From positions 1,488,001 to 1,552,000 of the forward strand of contig CAVQEK010000004.1 of assembly GCA_963711495.1 (NCBI GenBank): a DNA stretch of 64,000 bases. The letters run 5' to 3'. The DNA is from CAVQEK01 sp963711495 (GTDB taxonomy: Bacteria > Bacteroidota > Bacteroidia > Cytophagales > Cyclobacteriaceae). Each line of letters starts with the position of its first letter. Within the stretch, counting starts at the first letter, position 1. This document shows, piece by piece, positions 63,002-64,000 of this stretch. The notes below the pieces were generated by a model. The model saw nothing but the letters and a program-made list of their open reading frames with translations. It searched no databases and was not told the origin of the DNA. Both the position numbers and the translations under genes were made by a program.

Positions 63002-64000
63002 TTACTGGCTGAGCATCTGCAGGATCTTTCGTCTTTTTGCCCGGAAATCGTCGATGTTGGTATCATAATGATCAAAGCCATACACCACCTGGCGGGCCAA
63101 TTCGCTGGCCATATCAGGATCTTTAATTTCCAGCATTTTCAGTAATTCATAATCTTCAATGCCATCGCGCATGGCTTCCAGGCGAATAGAAGAATTTAAC
63201 TTGTTCTTTGCGGGATACACAATCCAGGCATCGCCACCAGGCAGTATATTGCCCGATTCGGTGATGATCCCGGTGGTCTCTCCGAACGGATCGGAACGCC
63301 AGAAGTCCAGTCCCCAGTGGAGGTAGCCCGGAATATGATAGCGGAAATTGATCCAGTGGAGGATGCGTGTCTTGATCAGGGGCAATTCGATGAAGCGGTT
63401 GGCGTAATTGCCTTGCGGCGCCAGACAAGTGTAGAACCAGACTTCGTCTCCCTGTTCCTGCCGTTCCTTGTAAAAATCATATCCTTCATCCAGGAAATTA
63501 AGCTGTGGCACCCACACATCCACAACGTTTTGCAAATTGTGGGTATGACAGGCTTCGATGATCTTGATGTCAGGAATGATGGATTTGACAGAGGTGGCAA
63601 TATCAATGTAGGACTGGAAATTGGTATCTGTGGGTTCATCGGCGATGTGCTGCATGTAAATGTCCGCCCAGTTGTGCTGATGCAAATCATCAAACAGCGC
63701 CTGAAAAAACTGCTGGTAAAATTCTTTGACACCCGGATCATTCAGCGGTTTATTTTGTAAGGTATACCCAGTGTCGGTTACTATGGGTATAAAAATCCCG
63801 AAATCACTGTCCCAGTTTCCAAGTCTGCCACCGATATGGCCGCCTTCGATTCTTCCGATCACACCGGCATCAATAAAAAGCCGCACCATTTTGTTGAAGT
63901 GGGTGAAATCGAACTGCCACTGGTCACCGGTTTTGCTGAACTGGGCCAGGCGCAATGGAGAGATCAGGGCCACATTTTGCCGGTACTCGGCCATCTTTTT
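63002..64000 (-). CDS. DUF4091 glycoside hydrolase-like protein (GH123 type), 5' end outside the window
   Basis: At least 332 residues; the frame stays open to the right edge, so the N-terminal part is missing. The barrel shows FIDAGVIGRIEGGHIGGRLGNW, then HIADEPTDTNFQSYIDIA with the D-E pair that forms the catalytic site in GH123-like enzymes, WFYTCLAPQGNYANRFIELPLIKTRILHWINFRYHIPGYLHWGLDFW, and GDAWIVYPAKNKLNSSIRLEAMRDGIEDYELLKML, the DUF4091 signature. GH123 members are N-acetylgalactosaminidases, but DUF4091 proteins as a group have mixed or unknown activity. Probably exported. With the DUF4038 enzyme it points to glycan breakdown. Confidence 0.88.
   Translation of the reverse strand, partial: KKMAEYRQNVALISPLRLAQFSKTGDQWQFDFTHFNKMVRLFIDAGVIGRIEGGHIGGRLGNWDSDFGIFIPIVTDTGYTLQNKPLNDPGVKEFYQQFFQALFDDLHQHNWADIYMQHIADEPTDTNFQSYIDIATSVKSIIPDIKIIEACHTHNLQNVVDVWVPQLNFLDEGYDFYKERQEQGDEVWFYTCLAPQGNYANRFIELPLIKTRILHWINFRYHIPGYLHWGLDFWRSDPFGETTGIITESGNILPGGDAWIVYPAKNKLNSSIRLEAMRDGIEDYELLKMLEIKDPDMASELARQVVYGFDHYDTNIDDFRAKRRKILQMLSQ

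Overview
The window looks like a chromosomal stretch of a Bacteroidota bacterium, most like the Saprospiria/Chitinophagia side of the phylum. The grounds are the long, inserted form of IspG, DUF2723 and DUF6728 proteins, CHAT/TPR proteins, DUF4038 and DUF4091 glycosidase-like proteins, weak Shine-Dalgarno sites and several TAnnTTTG promoter boxes. These are family-level inferences; there is no rRNA or tRNA to fix the taxon.

Left part (1-6.5 kb, minus strand): mostly broken genes. A Tat-exported Gfo/Idh/MocA oxidoreductase with one frameshift, an intact and more GC-rich FAD-linked oxidase, a ScyD-like lipoprotein with several frameshifts plus an in-frame TAG, an AraC regulator with three frameshifts, and a DUF4386-like tail.

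Accessory island (6.5-16 kb): a one-directional series of single-gene units on the minus strand (ParE toxin and broken antitoxin, alpha/beta hydrolase, beta-lactamase-fold serine hydrolase, a decayed second one, type B carboxylesterase, unknown membrane protein). Most genes end close to a 55-135 bp imperfect inverted repeat whose ends resemble integron attC core boxes. Two related group II introns that have lost their protein-coding region sit in opposite orientation at the same point (GT|TA) of two of these sites. A 100 bp direct repeat, itself holding a compact attC-like hairpin, occurs twice, and a tyrosine recombinase remnant lies inside. I read this as an integron-cassette-like array without its integrase. 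A second unit of the same kind (a broken DUF1254 lipoprotein plus a third group II intron 5' part) lies at 57.1-59.4 kb on the plus strand.

Housekeeping core (16-50 kb): EamA transporter, DUF2723 membrane glycosyltransferase-like protein, a TPR/membrane protein pair converging on a glycosyltransferase, PanB, a Ca2+-type P-ATPase, several methyltransferases, a cold-shock protein, a large TPR-CHAT protein, FolD, an APC permease, two tandem membrane-anchored EEP-fold proteins, IspG with a small DUF6728 partner, and a CobW-type GTPase.

Right part (50-64 kb): carbohydrate-oriented and accessory genes (DoxX, DUF4038 hydrolase, PQQ-type propeller, VOC, aldo/keto reductase), then an ArsR-SRPBCC-DoxX-like operon whose promoter is embedded between two dyad operators, followed by YdeI and DUF4256 proteins and a DUF4091 glycosidase-like gene cut by the window edge.
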